The notes beneath the pieces were generated by a model that saw only the letters and a list, made by a program, of their open reading frames with translations, ran no database searches and was not told the origin of the DNA. A program made the translations under genes and the position numbers. Below, in pieces: positions 1-12,050 of a DNA stretch of 64,000 bases. Numbering within the stretch: the stretch's first letter is position 1; each line of letters starts with the position of its first letter. Location of the stretch: contig BCIX01000001.1 in the NCBI GenBank assembly GCA_001600095.1, positions 3,435,198 to 3,499,197 of the forward strand. The letters run 5' to 3'. Source of the DNA: Bullera alba. Taxonomy: Eukaryota > Basidiomycota > Tremellomycetes > Tremellales > Bulleraceae.

Positions 1-1752
1 TCTCTCGGAGAGTAAATCGTGATAAGATCGTCCTGACCTCCAACCACCAGGAATCGAGAGTCCGGGGACCAAGCCACGCAGTTCAAGGCACCGAAGTAGC
101 CAGCGAATGTGTCTGTAAGCCTGAGTTTCGAACGTTAGCTGGACTCTTCACAAGTATAACCTGAGTTACCTCTGATCCTCTACGTCGACGAGGCGCAACG
201 CTCCATCTTCGGAGACGACAGCGAGCGTCCGAGCGTCTGGGGAATAGGCCAAAGCGTTGATTGCGCTTTTGCCCAATTTCATAGCACCCATCGGATTTCT
301 CCCGGCCCAAGGCTTCCTCTCTTCACCCTTGTTCAACTTCTTGGTCAACTCTGCTAGATTCCCAAACTCATCATTCTTCCAGATCAGCATCGAGTTCTCG
401 TCGACATTGTCCTTCAAGCCATTCTGCATCTTCTTGTGCGACTTTGACGCCAGGTCCCCGGGACCGGGGGTGCCAGGCTCGGAGATACCCATCTGGCGGT
501 CAAAGTATGTGTTCCAAGGCATATTCTTTAGATCGATGGTCGTTGCCACGGGGTCCTCGGCGAACAGGTTGAATTTGAGCACGGTACCGTCGGCGAAAGT
601 GCTGATGAAGTAGTGAGGGTGACGAGGGTCGAATTTGACCGAGATTACCGCGGTGTTGTTCAGCAGGCCCTGAAAGAGGAGGTGAGTCTGACGAATCAGC
701 TAGGAAGATGCGTACTCACCCCCTTGTTGATACGGGTGTACTTTCCAATCACAAAGTCGAGCCACACCAAGTCACCGGACGAGAAGCCAACGACGAGATC
801 CACTCTATCCGGTCCAGCGGTGAAGTGCGAGATGGCATGACAAGTCGGAACTTGGGAGAAAGTCACTCTGGCGAGAGCATCCTACCAACCAGTCAGCGAC
901 ATGAGGGACATGCTTTTCAGGACGCCTACCGACCTTTACTTTTCCACCTTCCTCTCCCCATCCCAGCGTTCTGCCCAAGTTCCAGAACCCCCATCTGACA
1001 GTCTCTGGACCTCCTCGGCCCTTCTCGGCCATGATCTTCGGCAAGCTGTCTAAAGCCTGAAGTCTGGTGACGAAGGTAGATGAGGACGATCTCAGGTTGT
1101 TCTTCGGCCGGGGCAGTCCACTTGGAATGGCCGTCTTGATGAACGGCATTCGCTTGCCCTGCTGAGGCAAGGCGGAAAGGGGCACTTCGATGGGTATAGG
1201 TGGCGGTGGGTTATCCGAGGATGTCGGAGACGAGTCGTCCGAAGAAACGGAAGGTTCGTAGCCTGACATTGGAGGGGGTTGTGGCGGCTGATTTCCAGTC
1301 CCCGATGCTCCTCCTGCGGTGTTGCCCATTCCCAACAGACCTCCAAATCCACTTTGCTTCTCAACCCCAGTCTTGGCCGGGAAATACACCGTGACCCAAG
1401 ACATCCTCACTGGCCATGCAGGTTGCGTTTGGCCGTTGACGACGGTGCTACCGAAGCTCAAGGCGGTTTGACCGGTCGGCTGACCCGGTTGTCCTGGTAC
1501 GGGGACGATGAANCCCCCTGCTCCGCCGATAAAGCTCGCTGCCGGGGCCATAGGTCGCGGATCATAGGTGATGGGTGGGGTAGGCGTGCCGATAGATGGG
1601 AATAGCTTGGTTTCCTTCGTGTAAGCTCCTTCTGGGGCGTAGATGGTGTCTGGCAAATCAGGGACTGGGACAATGGGCACGGCAGGTACCACCGGCCGGG
1701 GAGGCGGTAGTCGCGGTAGGAACGTCGATGGCGGTGGGATGTACAGCTCCAT
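1..1752 (-). CDS. creC: CreC/WDR20-like WD40 protein, 3' end outside window
   Basis: The start codon is at 1752 and the gene runs off the left edge. Four exons can be joined: 1752-934, 881-720, 669-170 and 120 to the edge; all joins keep frame and use GT..AG. The N-terminal part is Pro/Ser/Gly-rich and disordered. The conserved part has VTFSQVPTCHAI, VGFSSGDLVWLDF, a block around TADG/FADGTVLKFNLF, and GYFGALNCVAWSPDSRFL followed by GGQDDLITIYSPRE. These are the hallmark segments of fungal CreC and animal WDR20, WD40 partners that activate a ubiquitin-specific protease (CreB/USP12-46) in carbon catabolite control. That role is family knowledge; only the WD40 start is visible here. Base 1513 is ambiguous and makes one codon unreadable. 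The gene is divergent from malic enzyme across 425 bp. Confidence 0.9.
1513..1513. other. Ambiguous base (N)
   Basis: A single n interrupts the first exon of the CreC-like gene in a Gly/Ala-rich stretch. The frame continues correctly on both sides, so it is an uncalled base and not an indel. Confidence 0.95.
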
Positions 1753-1985
1753 CTTGAAGACGCGGGGTTGTGATTAGTGTGTTTTGAGACGAACGATGTG
1801 GTGGATAGAGCACCCTCAGTAACAACAGATCGTCGAGGCCGTCATCTCCCTCTCGGTGAATACTGAATAGGACGATGCGCCGAGCAAGAGGGGAAAACAC
1901 CGGGCCGAGGCCGAGGGAGTTGGCAATTACAACCTGATTTGATCCCGCTAATTGAACTCTGATCCCGCTCTTTACCGCCACCGGT

Positions 1986-1992
1986 TATAAAA
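1986..1992 (+). promoter_or_regulatory. TATA-like box of the malic enzyme promoter
   Basis: TATAAAA lies about 190 bp upstream of the malic enzyme ATG, inside the 425 bp gap shared with the CreC-like gene. The remaining distance is accounted for by a likely 5'-UTR intron at 2087-2163 (donor GTGAGT, acceptor CCAG), which puts the spliced leader at a normal length. Confidence 0.5.
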
Positions 1993-2177
1993 GTAGCCAC
2001 CATGTCGGGTCTGTGCACTACGATGTGCACTCTGTTCACTCGACTCAACAATTGCTCAACTAGCATTACAGCTTTGGGTCATTGAGGTGAGTACGACTAG
2101 TCCTTCTCCCCTGGAGCATGACAGAGCAATCAAGCAATCCCAGAGCTGATCTCATCATTCCAGGCTCAACCAACGTC

Positions 2178-4285
<2,108 letters not shown>

Positions 4286-4333
4286 GTGCGAAGCCTGTAG
4301 CATCCGATGGATATGGCGCGGGCGAGAACGGAA

Positions 4334-4360
4334 AGGACATTCAGGACATTCAGGACATTC
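4334..4360 (+). repeat. Triplicated 9-bp direct repeat
   Basis: Three perfect tandem copies of AGGACATTC, about 50 bp after the malic enzyme stop codon. A short tandem array in the 3' flank; no function is evident. Confidence 0.95.
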
Positions 4361-5302
4361 ACATATGCGAACGAATAATGGTTCATGAACACTGCAAGGC
4401 CATCGAGAGGAGCGTGTTGTACAATATGTCTCATGGGAGCGAGGTATGGTGTGTTGTAGACTTGTATGCATATAGTCTCGTCGACTCACAGCACCAGCGT
4501 TCTCAACGTCTAACGCCCACCGCGCGGCTGGCATGCCACTAGTCCAAGGACCGAGCACGCCACCGACCCCCGCTTGAGCAGTGTTCGAGCCTGTTCGAGC
4601 CCTGCCCGTTGCATCCTGCTGCATGTAGGCTGCACTAAGGCTGTACCACCTTCAGCATCCGGCCGAAGAGCCCGGAGTTCCGGATGTCTGGGAGAAGCTG
4701 AAACGAAGATGACCGTGCCTGGCTCAGGCACGGAGTAGGAGATGTTCGGAAGTGACGTAGCTGCAAATGTGGGGTAAGTCACCACGTTCTGAACGTCATG
4801 CTGTGAGCGCTGGAGCTGCTGGGTGCGCAAGCAGGGAAGTATTGCGCCAGCGTTGATCCCCCGCATATAGTGACGTACGATGCTAAGATTGCTCGCACCA
4901 CCAGACATGCATGTCCCTGCATGTCCGCCGCACGGAAGCTCGCAGAAGGGATTGCCCAGGGGTCTCGGGGGTTTATCGTATAACCGGTGATCCTTTGTCG
5001 AGGTGCGCAGCTCAAGTCGTCATGTTGGCTCTGAACTCTGTCAATGGGACCTGGTCTATCCTGCTTTGAGAGACCCAAGCTGCGAGCGGTGCCTGATGAT
5101 GACGAGTACACACACTCAGGTCAGCAGGTCGACACCAACTCCCATCAGCTCCCACCAGCGCCCACCCAGTCCCACCCAAACACACTCCATCAAACCCCTG
5201 ATCGCCTGACCCCTCGCCGGAAGGCGTGATCGCCAAGCTCGAACAAGACAATAGGAGGCTAGATCCAAAGGAGCACGTTGGCTTGGGTGGATGCTCTGGC
5301 AA

Positions 5303-5315
5303 TGAGTCATGACTC
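5303..5315 (+). promoter_or_regulatory. AP-1/Gcn4-type bZIP double site
   Basis: TGAGTCATGACTC contains TGAGTCA and an overlapping inverted TGACTC, a near-perfect palindrome of the Yap/Gcn4/AP-1 type. It lies about 230 bp upstream of the repeat-protein ATG at 5540. Binding is inferred from the consensus only. Confidence 0.5.
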
Positions 5316-5342
5316 GCTCAAACGTCATCTTCAGATCATGTT

Positions 5343-5356
5343 TGACGTCATGACGT
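5343..5356 (+). promoter_or_regulatory. CRE/ATF site plus half site
   Basis: A perfect CRE palindrome TGACGTCA (5343-5350) is followed at once by TGACGT (5351-5356). Sites of this kind bind CREB/ATF bZIP factors; in fungi this class includes the stress regulators Atf1 and Sko1. It sits about 190 bp before the ATG at 5540. Confidence 0.55.
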
Positions 5357-5415
5357 GCAACCCAACGCCAATGTTGATGCGGTGTTGATGGAAGAGAGTT
5401 TGGCAGGCGAGTGGA

Positions 5416-5422
5416 TATATAA
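5416..5422 (+). promoter_or_regulatory. TATA box of the repeat-protein gene
   Basis: TATATAA, 118 bp upstream of the start codon at 5540, followed by a pyrimidine/A-rich leader. Its position and sequence suit a strongly inducible gene. Confidence 0.6.
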
Positions 5423-5539
5423 GACTAGAGGTTGTTCTCCATCTTGCCTCTTCGTTAAATCATCTCGAACAACCACGAGCAACTACCAACTACCAATTCA
5501 ACTTTACTTTACCCAGACTAAACACTTTCAACTTCCACA

Positions 5540-7004
5540 ATGGCCAACCCGTAAGTCGTCGACCACCACCACACCTTGCCACTGAGTCATACTGACCTTC
5601 CCTATAGAACCCACAACGAAGCTCACAAGCCCACCATCGGTGACAAGATCTCCGGAACCGTAGACTCTCTGAGTGTGTCCCGTCCATCCTATCTCTTTGA
5701 GCAGGACCATATGCTAAACCAGCACAGTCGGCAAGGCTACACACAACCCAGCCAAGGTCGCCGAGGGCGAGGCCAAGAAGACCGGCAACCCAGTCCACGC
5801 CGCCAACGCCGCTGCCCACACCAACACCACCGGTGCTCACGGCACACATGACAACAGCGGTCTCACCGGCAACCACGGCACACACAACACCGGCACTGGC
5901 CTCACCGGCAACCACGGTACCACTGGCTCTGGTCTGACCGGTAACCACGGCACCACTGGCTCTGGTCTCACTGGTAGCCACAACACCCACACCACCGGTA
6001 CCGGCCTCACGGGCAACCACGGCACTACTGGCTCTGGCCTGACCGGTAGCCACAACATCCACACCGCCGGCACTGGCTTGACGGGTAACCACGGCACCAC
6101 TAGCTCCGGCCTGACTGGTAGCCACAACACCCACACCACTGGTGCTGGCTACGACAACCACTCTTCCGGTCTCACCGGCAGCAACACCCACAACACCCAC
6201 GACAACCGAGGTGTCGGCGAGAAGATCAAGGACACCCTGGACCCCAACACCGACTCTCAGGGCCGACCAAAGAACGCCAACTCGCATCAGCTCGACAACA
6301 ACCAGTACGGTTCCAACACCACTGGCTACAACAGCAGCACGACTGGTCACGGACCCACTGGTGCCTCTACTGGAGCTCCTCTCGCTGGTGTTGCCGCCGG
6401 CACACACAGTACGCATGGAACACACGGTACCCACGGCACCGGTTTGACCGGAAACAACACCCACACTACCACTTCGGGCATCTCCGGTAACACCCACTCC
6501 TCCAACACCCACTCGTCCCACGACAACCGAGGCATGGGCGAGAAGATCAAGGATGCTCTCGACCCCAACACCGACTCGCAAGGTCGACCCAAGAACACCG
6601 ACTCGCACAAGGTCGACAACCAGTACGGCAACACCTCTTCCGGCTACGGCAACACTGCCGGCGGTGCCCACACTGGCCACACTGGTCTCGCCGGTGGCAA
6701 CCACGCTACTGGTCTAGGCTCGAGCACGGGTGGATACTCCTCTACCACTGGTGCTCCAGGTCACCACACTGGCGGCTTCACTGGCAACGACCACATTAAC
6801 ACCAACTCCAACGTCGCTTCGGGACCAGGTGCTGGCTACGGACAGACCGGTCACCAGGGTGGAGGTATCGGCCAGAAGATCGAGAACGCCCTCGACCCCA
6901 ACACCACCATGAGCGGCCAGCCCAAGAACGCCAACTCGAATGTCTTGAACAACGCCAACAACAACGCGTACGGAACCACCGGTACCAACCCAGGCGCCTA
7001 CTAA
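5540..7004 (+). CDS. CsbD-like, His/Gly/Thr-rich repeat protein (hydrophilin type)
   Basis: Three exons (5540-5550, 5608-5672, 5728-7004) give 450 residues. The first exon is only 11 nt. Residues about 10-40 (GDKISGTVDSLIGKA then AEGEAKKTGN) resemble the short CsbD-like helix-turn motif found in fungal stress proteins. Next comes a 96-residue array of 11- and 13-residue units (LTGNHGTTGSG and LTGSHNTHTTGTG). After it, three spaced copies of a charged block GxGEKIKD(A/T)LDPNT followed by QGRPKN lie near nt 6211, 6532 and 6865. There is almost no hydrophobic residue, no signal peptide and no cysteine, so the chain is expected to be disordered and heat-soluble. The promoter has bZIP sites and a TATA box. 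By analogy with hydrophilins and dehydrins it may protect against desiccation or stress; that is inference. DNA-structure binding, reported for a CsbD-related fungal protein, is an alternative. Confidence 0.75.
5862..6149 (+). repeat. In-frame alternating 33/39-bp coding repeat
   Basis: Eight units without spacer: four of 39 bp (13 residues) and four of 33 bp (11 residues), in the order 39-33-33-39-33-39-33-39. Every unit begins with codons for Leu-Thr-Gly and keeps the frame. Third-base variation among units shows an array that has aged, not an assembly collapse. Confidence 0.9.
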
Positions 7005-7165
7005 GTGGATTCCAGTCCCAGCGACATCGAGATGTGGGAACCAACTAGTGTTAAGAGAAAGAGCGATCAGAAGGAAATCAGAAGCCAACTTTGAGTACGA
7101 GTAATCTGTCACGAACCACATAACGATGCATACATGACCATCTGCCTGTTGCTCTTGCTTTTTCT

Positions 7166-7779
7166 TCAATGGCGAGTGGCTTGGACTGATGGTGCTTCGT
7201 CGAGAGGCAGACCATTGACTCTGACTCCATCGCAAGGCAGGACGAAAGCGAGGAACCCTTCGTCCAGACGTAAGCTGTGTGCGCAAGAGTGAAGCGGCTC
7301 GTTGTATTAACTCACTAGCCCACTCGCTCGTGGGGTTCTTCCATTTGTGCACAGAGCCCAGAAGGGTGATGAAGTCGCCCTGCTTGAGGGTGCTCTTCGA
7401 CCCGTCACTGTGATACACGTCAATAGTGCCGTGGGTGACAACGCAGTGATCAATAGTATCCGTAAAATGGACACTTCCCTCTCCGCCCGGTCCCAGGTCT
7501 ACTGCCTGTCAGCAGTGTAGGGCGATGAAGCACCTACTGACCTATCACTCGAATCACCAGACCGGCATCAGGACTCATCCCCTTTACGATGGGACCATCG
7601 GCTCCAGAGATCGCTTTGACCGGATCAGAGACCCTGTACTCCTCTTGGACGAACACCTGGGTTCCGGACCATAAGCCCTGTGGTTCTGGAAGGTCGAGGT
7701 GGTCGTCAATGACTGCTGGCGAGCCGTCAGACGAGTGGGCAGAGATGACTCGGTGGAAAGGCCCGAGGGGGGTGGGCAT
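7166..7779 (-). CDS. Small cupin-domain protein
   Basis: Three exons (7779-7542, 7501-7316, 7257-7166) give 171 residues, a typical length for a single-cupin fungal enzyme-like protein. The C-terminal half has the cupin pattern: SVHFTDTIDHCVVTHGTID, then LKQGDFITLLGSVHKWKNP, and the closing RFLAFVLPCDGV. In cupin motif 1 the usual metal ligands are only partly conserved (His residues at the DHC and THG positions), so an enzyme role is not certain. The third exon seems to use an AAG acceptor, chosen because only it restores the EWARFLAFVL frame. The substrate is unknown. Divergent from REV7 over 329 bp. Confidence 0.82.
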
Positions 7780-8108
7780 GGTGCGGATTGCGATGCGATA
7801 CTTGCGAGAGTGAGGGGAGTTGAAAAGATAGTGAATAGTGATCGATTACATGTGATCTACGTCCAGTTTGCCAGTCTCTTCCGCCTCTCTGGCCTCTTCT
7901 CAAGCTTATCCCCAAGAGGATAGTCCAGAGCAGGAGGAGGAGCGCTGAACGTTGAACGCCAAAACGCCGAGGCGGACCGGCAAATTGGGATCGTTCAGCT
8001 CAGTTGACTAATCGCGATTTGTGTGTTGACTTGGTGTTGACTCATAACTCATACAGCGACTGCTCATCCCAAGCTCCGCTCCCGTCGTGATAAGCTTGTA
8101 GCTAGGCG
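7780..8108. promoter_or_regulatory. Divergent promoter between cupin gene and REV7
   Basis: No coding exon seen. The region holds repeated TTGACT/TGACTCAT words around 8000-8050 but no TATA box. Confidence 0.4.
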
Positions 8109-9151
8109 ATGTCAACGCCTGGATTGAGTTTCAAGCGTGAGCAAGGGCGGTACAGACCGTACCGGGGTGCTGACAGATCTTGCAGAGACATGTGATGCGT
8201 TGACGTCTTTCCGTGGGTGACCTCTCGACCCAAACTGATTGACACCTACGACTCGTTGACACAGTATCGTAGTTGAGATAGTGCTGCATACACTACTCTG
8301 CGTTCGACAGGTATACCCCCCAACTACCTTCACTCGCCGGCGGGCGCATGGCGTCCCGGTCTATCAGTCCCGTCATCCACAGGTGATCGCCTATATCTCG
8401 GAAGTGGTGTCAAACATTGGGAAAGAGATCGCCCAGGGAAGAGCCAAACGCGTGACGGTAGTGATCAAGAGTGTGCAGTCGGGATTGCCCATGGAGCGGT
8501 TCTTAGTAGATTTGGGGTATTTGGCAATGGACGACATAAAAGACAGGCACCAGAAGGAAGCGCCGTGAGTAACTTCGTACTGAAGAGGAAGGTCTGTCGA
8601 GGTTCTGACGTATGGCAGACTACTGGGAGCACCCACGGTGGATGAGCTCGGCCTGATGTTAAGAGGGTTCTTGATCAAGCTTATGGCTCTAGACTCTCAG
8701 TTGGAGGATAATCGCGGTACGTCTCGACATACCTCCTGGCCTGTTCTCTGCTCTGTGTTGGGATCGTATTGAGTTGTTGATCAGTCGAAACGACTTTCGC
8801 CGTCATTGTTGAGACAGACGACGATCTCCAGCCATTGGGGAATTCAACCTCGGACGGGGTGAGTCGTGACTCAATCCATCGCCTAGGAATGCACGCTGAC
8901 AGTGTACAGTCCATTCCACCATGGGTGCCGGCCCTAGCGGCAGATACCATCCGTCCACCACATGATGCCAACGCTCCTGCGCACCATGAACCCCTTCTCA
9001 ATGTGAAAGCCGTAGAGACGGGTGTGATTGACGTAAGTCCCGACGAAGATCTGGACGAGGTAGTAGCCTGGCTAATGGGTCCTTCTGGCAGTTCCGACTG
9101 ATGGTGCAAGAGTGCGTGAGCAAGACTGGGGTCGATCAGCTTCGGATATAG
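8109..9151 (+). CDS. REV7: HORMA protein Rev7 (MAD2B), DNA polymerase zeta subunit
   Basis: Seven exons (8109-8136, 8186-8212, 8273-8564, 8619-8716, 8785-8858, 8910-9032, 9092-9151) sum to exactly 702 nt, 233 residues. The N terminus LSFKQTCDALTSFLEIVLHT then LLCVRQVYPPTTF is the Rev7 HORMA opening (human EFLEVAVHLILYVREVYP). It continues with RRRAHGVPVYQSRHP and VTVVIKSVQSGLPMERFLVD. Rev7 bridges Rev3 and Rev1 in translesion synthesis and, in animals, joins shieldin in end protection. The Rev7 identity rests on this N-terminal match rather than Mad2, whose start differs. A Ser/Pro-rich loop (residues about 165-200) is longer than in human. The first two coding exons are very small (28 and 27 nt), so the start depends on two intron calls. 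Confidence 0.87.
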
Positions 9152-9442
9152 AACTCAGAGTTGTTGTATGCATCTACGCCCTTGCCGGACTAAGGCTATG
9201 AGCCTGAATCGAGCCCTGTTGCAGTGAGGACCATCAGAGGTCCTGTCGAAATGCTATTCGTGCTGTCTACAGATCACAGGACGGTCACAGACCTCCACTT
9301 TGCGAGACCACCTCGTGTCGGAAATGTTGATGCCCTTGCATTAATTCATCTTGCTTCCACCCTGCACTGCTAGTCGTACAGTCGACACATCGTATCACTC
9401 GTCTCAAGCTCTTACTCAAAGAGCCGTTGACGATATTGGAGT

Positions 9443-10817
9443 ATGACGACGGCGGAACAAACAAGCAGCATGGACGAAGCCACCGAGACCAACGTCCTTG
9501 GTTCGCCTGAGCTGAACCTAGCCGCATTGACGGCGTTCAGGTTCGAGCGCATCCTCATGGAAAGTACGTTCGGTAGGGACTTGGATTGCTGTAGCTGACT
9601 GGCTATAGGCATTATGACCGGATCTGTCTATCTTCTGGGTAGTATACAAGACCAGCCGGCGATAGTCCATGTCACAAAGACGATGCTGGACAGTAGTAAG
9701 GCGGTGGATATAGTCAACAATGGACTGGATGAGCTCCAGGTTTACCTCGTCAATCAGCCGGTGAGTGATAGGATATATCACCTCTTGCAGATGGTGTCTT
9801 CCAGAGCAAGCATGGAGGACACAAGCTTGCCGAGCGATAGGCTGACCATAGCCACCATAGTACTTCTCGGCTCATGGACTTCTCGCCCGTACAGCCGACT
9901 CTGTTCCCGATCTCAAGATCGCAGTCACCTGGCCCGCGACGGAAATCCACATCAAGAAGTACACTGAGCAGAAAAACGTGATGGTGTCCGAGACATCGGA
10001 GATGTACGAGAACATCGTGGTCCCATATATCGAATCCATGCCAGCAGATCGTCTGGGCTGGTGCGTGCTTAGCCTCCGGCCTCCTATACGATCTTCCTTC
10101 ACATAATTGCTGACCGCGACTGCCAACCATACAGGGTATACCAGATCCTTGGAGGGCTTAAAGAGGCAGAAAGGGTCATCTTCCAAGATGAGGACCCGGA
10201 TAATGGATTCATCATCCTGCCTGATCTCAAGTGGGACGGCACGAACATGTCCGCTCTGGTGCGTCTCCCCATTCTGAGACTTAGCGAGAGCTGACCATTG
10301 GTCGCAGTATCTGACTGGAATAGTGCAGACAAGATCGATACGCACCCTCCGAGACTTGACAACGGACCATCTACCTCTCTTGCGACGTATTCGATCCGAG
10401 AGCAAGAATGCGGTGAAGGAAACATATGGGGTCGAAGGTAATGAGATCAAGATTTTCATTCATTACCAGCCAAGCTACTGTAAGTCATACCATGGGACAT
10501 TTATTAGCAAGGAGCTCCACTGATCTCCTATTCAGACCACTTTCACGTCCATATCACTCATATCAAGAACTGGGGTATGGCAGGCATGGTCGTGGGCAAG
10601 GCGCACCTTCTCGACGATATTATCTCCCTTGTGAGTTCCCATCAACAATGGAGCTTGATTGTCACTGACTCTTCTTGATCAACAGCTCGAGCTGTCGGAG
10701 CCAGCACCTGCCAAGTCGCTCTTGAGCAAGATGACAATGACCTATACTCTCGGCGAGCAGCATGGCCTCTTCCCCGCCATCAGCGCTGCTCAATCAACTC
10801 TGGCCGCCACTATCTAA
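9443..10817 (+). CDS. DCS1: Scavenger mRNA decapping enzyme DcpS/Dcs1
   Basis: Hydrolyses the m7GpppN cap remnant left by 3'-5' mRNA decay. The spliced protein has the dimerisation domain, then IAVTWPATEIHIKKYTEQK, GFIILPDLKWDG, LRDLTTDHLPLLRRI, and the HIT active-site motif HYQPSYYHFHVHITH (catalytic His triad HxHxH), followed by GMVVGKAHLLDDII. Length (about 345 residues) fits the family. About six introns; the one after codon VNQP (nt 9762) is the longest, near 100 nt. The start at 9443 is the first ATG in frame before MDEATE. Highly confident identification. Confidence 0.95.
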
Positions 10818-11118
10818 GTGACAGAGCCTACTGAGACCAGCCATACGATGTCGGACAGCAAGCACACGGTGGAGTACTGATCTTCATGCTTGCTCTCAGC
10901 GTCGATATCGTCATCGAGAGTTTCCCTTGCGAAGCATATAACATCAATAGATCAGCATGTCCCATATCTAGAAGCTGTCAGAGGATCAGAGTCACATTGG
11001 CTGCCGCAGTCAATCATATCATTCCTACCAATTAATACGTGACATTCGGTCAATAACTCACCCGGTAGTTAAGATGCACATAGCATGTAGCGGGCTATTC
11101 ACTATATTGCATTCGGGA
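10818..11118. other. Convergent 3' flanks
   Basis: Spacer between the ends of DcpS (+) and the GatC-like gene (-). AT-richer than its neighbours; no ORF or repeat of note. Confidence 0.4.
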
Positions 11119-11739
11119 TCACGACTCTGATCCAGTCTTTCCCGAGAGTCTCGATGCGTAAAAGTCGCCGTGCCTATTCGTCGACCAATCCAACAGTTCT
11201 CTATTCCGAGCTGTCTCCTGGCCGCCTTGCGCCGTCACCGAGGCAGTAAGGTTTTCAGGATCCTTATCGCGTTGATTTATCGATTCCGCATTGACGACAA
11301 CCTCCCCAACTCCTTGACTCAGTAGCCGTCCTAGGGATTCCTTGTCCTCCGGCAATTCCACCTCCTGGACCTTTTCCATCAACGCTATCAACTGTGACAA
11401 TTCGCCTATCAACTCTTGTTCTTCTGCACTACCCTCTGGAGGGGGATTCAGGGCGGATAGTTGGTGTAGCTTGTGTAGTTTCTCGCGGGTGATGAGCGTG
11501 ATTGATGAGGGAGTACGAGTTGTTTCACTGAGCTTTGAATGAAGCGGCCTGGGACCGGAAGTGCTGTCCTTTTGTGACCACCAGGTATATGAACCGAATG
11601 TCCTGGTTCCGGATGTGTTTGTAGATCTGGGACACGAGCTCGTTGAGAGGTGTGAAGGAGTGTGTGTGGTATTCCGGGAGACGACCTTGAGTGCCTCGTA
11701 GATGAGCGAGGATCGGGTTGAGACATAGGCCATGGACAT
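11119..11739 (-). CDS. Probable mitochondrial GatC-like protein (Glu-tRNA amidotransferase C)
   Basis: A single open frame of 206 residues. The first 75 are rich in Ser, Thr, Arg and His with few acidic residues, as in a mitochondrial presequence. Residues about 78-125 form two helices: ITREKLHKLHQLSAL, then EEQELIGELSQLIALMEKVQ and EVELPED. This is the pattern of GatC/Gtf1-type subunits that tie GatA to GatB when making Gln-tRNA(Gln). The end, RELLDWSTNRHGDFY, recalls the C-terminal tail of fungal GatC. Similarity is by pattern only. The N-terminal start could shift if an intron exists upstream; other frames are also open here. Divergent from IWR1. Confidence 0.5.
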   Translation of the reverse strand: MSMAYVSTRSSLIYEALKVVSRNTTHTPSHLSTSSCPRSTNTSGTRTFGSYTWWSQKDSTSGPRPLHSKLSETTRTPSSITLITREKLHKLHQLSALNPPPEGSAEEQELIGELSQLIALMEKVQEVELPEDKESLGRLLSQGVGEVVVNAESINQRDKDPENLTASVTAQGGQETARNRELLDWSTNRHGDFYASRLSGKTGSES

Positions 11740-12050
11740 GGCGATTGCGCTTGCGTCGACGTGATCCAGTAGAGGAGTACGAGCAGCGGAGTACGAGCAG
11801 CGGTGTTCGAGGTGAAGCGATAACTACTCGCTTGAAGAAGCGTTTGCAACAAGTTGACAGTCTCGAGGACCAGTCTTCGTGTTTCATGTTGCTCGATGAC
11901 GGAAGCAAATCAAACTCACTTCGACGATGGTCGAGATGGTTAGAGAAGTCGTTTGAAGTCCAAGTTGAGTCCAAGTCCAACGATCACAAGTCTTACCTAT
12001 CCCTCGTTCTCCCCCTAACCCAAAAGACACCCGGAAACACCACCAGCAAG
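11740..12050. promoter_or_regulatory. Divergent promoter between GatC-like gene and IWR1
   Basis: Spacer of 311 bp with no recognisable core element. A direct repeat GAGTACGAGCAGCG occurs twice near 11775-11802. Confidence 0.4.

Larger units (their letters stand above)
4286..5539. other. Intergenic region with regulatory sites
   Basis: No convincing coding exon in these 1.25 kb. The left part is the 3' flank of malic enzyme and includes a 9-bp direct triplet. The right 250 bp is a clear promoter for the repeat-protein gene, with AP-1-like, CRE-like and TATA elements, and C-rich repeats (CCCACC words around 5150-5185). Confidence 0.6.

Noticed and set aside
5862..6149. CRISPR-like direct repeats
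   Set aside because: Units are contiguous, in frame, differ at third positions and have no spacers; the organism is eukaryotic.
5490..6704. 404-codon minus-strand ORF antisense to the repeat protein
   Set aside because: It is the shadow of the LTG repeat; its Val/Gly monotony mirrors the ACC/GGC codons of the true strand, and there is no promoter or splice evidence for it.
11119..11980. Longer alternative frames on the minus strand upstream of the GatC-like ORF
   Set aside because: Two other frames stay open there, but only the frame from 11739 leads into the helical GatC-like block without a forced splice.
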